Source of the DNA: an uncultured Pseudorhodobacter sp.
GTDB lineage: Bacteria > Pseudomonadota > Alphaproteobacteria > Rhodobacterales > Rhodobacteraceae
Assembly (NCBI GenBank): GCA_945952425.1
Contig: CAMFIX010000140.1
Coordinates: 1-7,430, forward strand
Direction: 5' to 3'
Length of the DNA: 7,430 bases
Made by a program: the position numbers and the translations under genes. The notes under the pieces were generated by a model. It had not been told where the DNA came from and ran no database searches. It saw only the letters and a program-made list of their open reading frames with translations. Below are positions 4,559 through 7,430 of this stretch, piece after piece; the stretch's first letter is position 1, and each line of letters opens with the position of its first letter.

Positions 4559-6205
4559 CTATCCCCGCCGGATGAAGCCGTATTTCAACAGCCAGATCAG
4601 CACCCGCTCGATCACGATGGGGGCGAGGCCAGCGGCCTTGGCCTGGGCCTCCACACTCGCGGCGCCGCCCGTCACGGCGGCCAGCACGGGGTCGGCGAAG
4701 ATGCGGTTCAGGCCCTGGTAGTTGCGGATCGCCAGCACCTCGGCCAGGGGTCTGGCCCCAGGGGCGGGCTCGTAGCGCTCGGCCCCCGGCACCATCTGCC
4801 CGGTCGGATAGCCGCCAAACAGCAACGAGGGCGAGGGGGCTATGGGCAGGCTGTAGCCCCGGATACGGTAGTTCTTCTCGCCGGCCGCACGGCGGATCGC
4901 GGCCTGTTCGGCCCAAAGCGCCTGCATCTGCGGAATGACCGCCCGCCAGTCGTAAAGCGCGCGCGCGCGGCGTGCCGCGGCCCGGCCCATCCGCTGGCGC
5001 AAGCCCGGATCGCGCGCCAGCTCCAGGATGCGCGCCTTCATCTCGACCATGTCGAGCTCGGTCATCGCCGAGACCGCCGCGCAATATTGCGTGTAATCGT
5101 CGATCCCGCCCTGAAAACGCAGGCTCTCGTTGACCATGTGATGGGGCGAGAGCATGCGGCTCGTCACCCGAAACCCGACATCGGGCGAGATCGTGTCCTT
5201 CAGCCCGTCCCAATCCGAGCCCAGCACCGGTAGGCCGGCCGCCATCCCCTCCAAGGGCGCGAGGCCGAAGGTCTCCTGGATGTTGTCGATCATGAACAGA
5301 AAGACATCGCCGCCCGACAGCGTCATCCTGCGGTCGGCGGCGCTCGCGCCGTCCAGCTCCAGATAGCCCACATCCGGCATCAGCTTCTCCGCGCCCTCGG
5401 CAAAGACCTTGCGGGCGTAGTCATGCTTGAACTGGCCGCAGAAGACGACATGCAGCTTGCGGTCGCCAAGTTCCGCCTGCGCGGCCTGCATGGACAGGTA
5501 AATCGGCACGGGGTCGAATTTCTCATGCGGGGTCAGGCGGGCGATGGTGACGAAGACCACGTCGTCGGGGCCCGCCCCCAGCCTTTCGCGCAAGGCGGCG
5601 CGGGCGGCATCGTCGCGGGTGAATTCCTCGGTATGGATGCCCAGGGGGATCACCGGGAACAGGGGGCGCGGCGGGGGTTCCACCCCGAAGCGGTGGCGGA
5701 TGTGGTTGTCCACCAGCTCGATCTGCGTCAGGACGGAGTTCCTGACGGCGGTCGAGGTGCAGATCACCGCGTCCCATTCCATCACCGGGGCCATGCGCAG
5801 ATCGAAGAGCCCGTTCATGATGCCCTGGGTCGAGGTCGTATGCGTCAGCCCGCAGATCGCCCAGGCCCCGGTGCCGCTGTCCGCCCGCCGCCAGCTTTCC
5901 GAGGCGATATTGGCGGCCGGGTAATACAGCACCTCGCAGGGCGCGATCTGGCCCGGTCGCAGAAAGCCCACCGGCCGCAGAGCCTTGCCCGGCCGGTTGG
6001 TATCGACCAGCGCCTTGACCTCGGCCGCCTCGACATTCGACTTGGTCAGGATGACGAATTCATCGACCTCGGCATGGCGGACGAAGCCCTTGAGGAAGCT
6101 CTCCCCCGCCACGCGCCGCCCGTTGATGCCCTTGTCGCCCGGCCGATAGCCGTCGGAGGCATAGAAGATCGCCGCATTCGCCCTGGCCTGGGTCGTGTCG
6201 GTCAT
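4559..6205 (-). CDS. GT4-type glycosyltransferase with C-terminal extension
   Basis: This 548-residue protein resembles retaining GT-B glycosyltransferases of family GT4, which move a sugar from a nucleotide donor to a glycan, lipid or other acceptor. Residues about 10-205 form the acceptor-side domain (opening AAIFYASDGYRPGDKGINGR). The donor-side domain starts near 215 with VVFVTIARLTPHEKF, giving R223 and K229 where the family keeps its Arg/Lys pair. The EX7E motif is ETFGLAPLE (E311, E319), followed by GMAAGLPVLGSDWDGLKD. After about residue 430 there are some 118 residues with no motif I recognise. No signal peptide or membrane segment is obvious, so the protein is probably cytosolic or membrane-associated. 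The ATG at 6205 overlaps the upstream methyltransferase stop (ATGA), and GAGG at 6214-6211 lies five bases ahead, giving translational coupling. Donor and acceptor cannot be told. Confidence 0.88.
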   Translation of the reverse strand: MTDTTQARANAAIFYASDGYRPGDKGINGRRVAGESFLKGFVRHAEVDEFVILTKSNVEAAEVKALVDTNRPGKALRPVGFLRPGQIAPCEVLYYPAANIASESWRRADSGTGAWAICGLTHTTSTQGIMNGLFDLRMAPVMEWDAVICTSTAVRNSVLTQIELVDNHIRHRFGVEPPPRPLFPVIPLGIHTEEFTRDDAARAALRERLGAGPDDVVFVTIARLTPHEKFDPVPIYLSMQAAQAELGDRKLHVVFCGQFKHDYARKVFAEGAEKLMPDVGYLELDGASAADRRMTLSGGDVFLFMIDNIQETFGLAPLEGMAAGLPVLGSDWDGLKDTISPDVGFRVTSRMLSPHHMVNESLRFQGGIDDYTQYCAAVSAMTELDMVEMKARILELARDPGLRQRMGRAAARRARALYDWRAVIPQMQALWAEQAAIRRAAGEKNYRIRGYSLPIAPSPSLLFGGYPTGQMVPGAERYEPAPGARPLAEVLAIRNYQGLNRIFADPVLAAVTGGAASVEAQAKAAGLAPIVIERVLIWLLKYGFIRRG

Positions 6206-6215
6206 TTCGCCCTCA
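6202..6215 (-). promoter_or_regulatory. Coupled stop/start and ribosome binding site of the glycosyltransferase
   Basis: The minus strand reads GAGG (6214-6211), a five-base spacer, then ATGA. Here the methyltransferase TGA (6204-6202) overlaps the glycosyltransferase ATG (6205-6203). The two coding regions share four bases, which fixes the downstream start and implies that both proteins are made from one mRNA. Confidence 0.85.
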
Positions 6216-6996
6216 TCCACAGCCAGGGCGTCGGCCCGGAGCGCCATTCCCACAAGGCCAAAAGCCGGTCGAGGTCGCCGAACTCTTCCATCCAGGCCGG
6301 CAGAACCTCGCCCGCGAGCCTGCGGCCGATGTGGGTGACGGTATGGCTGGCGGCGAAGCGCGCGGCCAGCAGCGCGCTGGTGCCCGGGCGCATCCCGTCA
6401 TGGCATTCGACCAGGATATCGGTCTGCGCCAGCGAGGGGGCGAGGCTTGGGTCCAGAAGCTCGACCTCCGCGCCTTCGATGTCGCAGATGACGACGCGGC
6501 GGCCCTGCAGCGCCTCGAAATCGGCGTGGGAGAACAGCCCGCCGACCTCGACCCGCGCCGCCACGCCGTTCTCGATGGCCAGCGACCGGCAGGCGGCCTG
6601 CGCCGTGGCAGAGGCATCCCGCGCCAGAACCCGCGCCCCGGCCATCCGCCGCGCCAGCCCCACCGCGTAATAGCCCTCGGCCGAGCCGATATCGACGACC
6701 AGGGGGTAATCGGCGGCGACGATCTCTTCGATCACCGGGATCAGGCTGGCCTCATAGCCGCCCAAAAGCCGCGCGGCCCGCGCCCCTTCGGTCGAGCGGG
6801 TGGAAAAGCTCATCCCCGCGAAGGGCCCGTGCTGCACGATGGGCCCGTCCCTGTGCTGGATCGTGTTGCCGATCAGCTGGCCGCGCCACTTGGCCAGCAC
6901 ACGCAGCGCGGCGTTCAGCGTTTCGGGCGAGGCGCCGCGGTCCAGGAGCGATTGCACCGTGGCCAGTGTGGTGTCGGTCAAAGTCTTTTGCGTCAC
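6202..6996 (-). CDS. FkbM-like SAM-dependent methyltransferase
   Basis: The predicted product of 264 residues has a class I methyltransferase core. Motif I is VVDIGSAEGYYAVGLA (100-115), which binds S-adenosylmethionine. VVICDIEGAEVELLDP (168-183) carries the DIEGAE string typical of FkbM-family enzymes, which O-methylate sugars and related small molecules. The segment before motif I (HGPFAGMSF and LLGGYEASLIPVIEEI) resembles uncharacterised methyltransferases found beside glycosyltransferases. The start is uncertain. No ATG fits, GTG at 6996 gives a compact N-terminus, and the ribosome binding site is poor (GCGAG). A longer GTG start at 7086 would add 30 residues of unlikely composition. It is the first gene of an operon with the glycosyltransferase and diverges from cobS. 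Inferred role: methylating a glycan or precursor handled by its partner; the substrate is unknown. Confidence 0.83.
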   Translation of the reverse strand: MTQKTLTDTTLATVQSLLDRGASPETLNAALRVLAKWRGQLIGNTIQHRDGPIVQHGPFAGMSFSTRSTEGARAARLLGGYEASLIPVIEEIVAADYPLVVDIGSAEGYYAVGLARRMAGARVLARDASATAQAACRSLAIENGVAARVEVGGLFSHADFEALQGRRVVICDIEGAEVELLDPSLAPSLAQTDILVECHDGMRPGTSALLAARFAASHTVTHIGRRLAGEVLPAWMEEFGDLDRLLALWEWRSGPTPWLWMRAK

Positions 6997-7102
6997 GAAA
7001 AGCTCGCAGATCGTATCCTGTCCGCCATGACTAGCCGCAGTCTTGCGCCCTGTAAACGCCGGGCCTTTGGGGCGCCCCCCTTGCACCCCCCCGGCTTATG
7101 GT

Positions 7103-7128
7103 CCAAGAGTTGGGCAGCAACTATTTGG
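7103..7128. promoter_or_regulatory. Near-palindrome upstream of cobS
   Basis: AGTTG (7108-7112) and CAACT (7118-7122) form a perfect inverted repeat around five bases. It is flanked by CCAA (7103-7106) and TTGG (7125-7128), with one base offset between the sides. It lies 12-37 bases before the chosen cobS ATG, between cobS and the divergent methyltransferase gene. It could be an operator or a hairpin in the cobS leader. It does not look like a cobalamin riboswitch, which is much longer. Confidence 0.35.
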
Positions 7129-7139
7129 GCCTGACGCAG

Positions 7140-7430
7140 ATGCTGGATACCGTGATGAAACCGACCGAAGAAATCTCCGTCCGCGACGTTTTCGGCATCG
7201 ACACCGAGATGCGCGTGAAGGGCTTTGCCGAACGGTCGGATCGCGTGCCCGAGATCGACCCGACCTACAAGTTCGACCCGGACACGACCTTGGCGATCCT
7301 GGCGGGCTTTGCCTATAACCGCCGGGTGATGATCCAGGGCTATCACGGCACGGGCAAGTCGACGCACATCGAACAGGTGGCGGCGCGGCTGAACTGGCCT
7401 TGCGTGCCGGTGAACCTGGACAGCCACATC
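7140..7430 (+). CDS. cobS: Aerobic cobaltochelatase subunit CobS (partial, N-terminal part)
   Basis: CobS is the AAA+ ATPase subunit that, with CobT and CobN, inserts cobalt into hydrogenobyrinic acid a,c-diamide in the aerobic vitamin B12 pathway, in the cytoplasm. The 97 visible codons read MLDTVMKPTEEISVRDVFGI, then SDRVPEIDPTYKFDPDTTLA. The Walker A motif GYHGTGKST at 67-75 follows, then VAARLNWPC. Walker B and the remaining AAA+ motifs lie past the right edge. This N-terminus is very characteristic of alphaproteobacterial CobS. The ATG at 7140 is chosen because it fits the usual length before KPTEEISVRDVFG. An in-frame ATG at 7098 would add 14 residues, and one at 7155 would remove five. 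None of the three has a clear ribosome binding site. The gene diverges from the methyltransferase-glycosyltransferase operon. Confidence 0.94.
   Translation, partial: MLDTVMKPTEEISVRDVFGIDTEMRVKGFAERSDRVPEIDPTYKFDPDTTLAILAGFAYNRRVMIQGYHGTGKSTHIEQVAARLNWPCVPVNLDSHI

Noticed and set aside
5423..6670. 415-codon plus-strand open frame across the glycosyltransferase and methyltransferase genes
   Set aside because: It is antisense to two coupled genes with recognisable motifs, and its composition is that of a shadow frame.
7028..7057. Promoter for the methyltransferase operon (TTTACA, 17 bases, TAGTCA on the minus strand)
   Set aside because: The -10 box matches only two of six consensus bases, so it was too weak to list.
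6993..7427. Minus-strand open frame opposite cobS
   Set aside because: It is antisense to a clear CobS N-terminus and ends just inside the methyltransferase start region.

Overview
The window is GC-rich, with dense, mostly NNC/NNG-codon genes on both strands. Its recognisable proteins (PtsP with a GAF domain, a 417-residue LysC, BolA, a small C-terminal J-domain protein and CobS) look like an alphaproteobacterium of the Rhodobacterales, close to Paracoccus/Rhodobacter. That placement rests on protein resemblance recalled from memory, not on a search. I see no rRNA, tRNA, CRISPR array, transposase or integrase.

Layout from left to right. (1) 1-678, minus strand: the N-terminal 226 codons of ptsP, enzyme I of the nitrogen phosphotransferase system, running off the left edge. 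(2) 918-1784, plus strand: an unrecognised exported protein with a signal peptide, a DPTPT pentapeptide repeat tract and four cysteines, with a plausible promoter in front. (3) 1793-1821: a perfect 13-bp stem with A- and T-runs on its two sides, serving as a bidirectional terminator for the convergent exported-protein gene and lysC. (4) 1855-3108, minus: lysC, aspartate kinase, with two ACT domains and a strong internal ribosome binding site that could produce a separate regulatory subunit. Its leader carries two inverted repeats. (5) 3229-3486, minus: a bolA-family gene. (6) 3588-4211, plus: a J-domain protein with an N-terminal Cys/His cluster, divergent from bolA. A 13-bp tandem repeat lies between the two genes. 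(7) 4212-4558: a non-coding stretch with hairpins and a recurring 11-bp motif. (8) 4559-6996, minus: a two-gene operon of an FkbM-like methyltransferase followed by a GT4-type glycosyltransferase, joined by an ATGA overlap. (9) 7140 to the right edge, plus: the 5' part of cobS, the AAA+ subunit of aerobic cobaltochelatase.

Most of the window is a chromosomal housekeeping neighbourhood: nitrogen PTS, aspartate-family amino acids, BolA Fe-S/redox partner, J-domain co-chaperone and B12 synthesis. From memory, lysC-ptsP and bolA/J-domain/cobS are neighbours in many related genomes. If so, two accessory blocks interrupt this backbone: the exported repeat protein between ptsP and lysC, and the methyltransferase-glycosyltransferase pair between the J-domain gene and cobS. 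The points most worth following are the internal start in lysC, these two insertions, and the non-coding repeats. I did not find a clear new multi-gene system.
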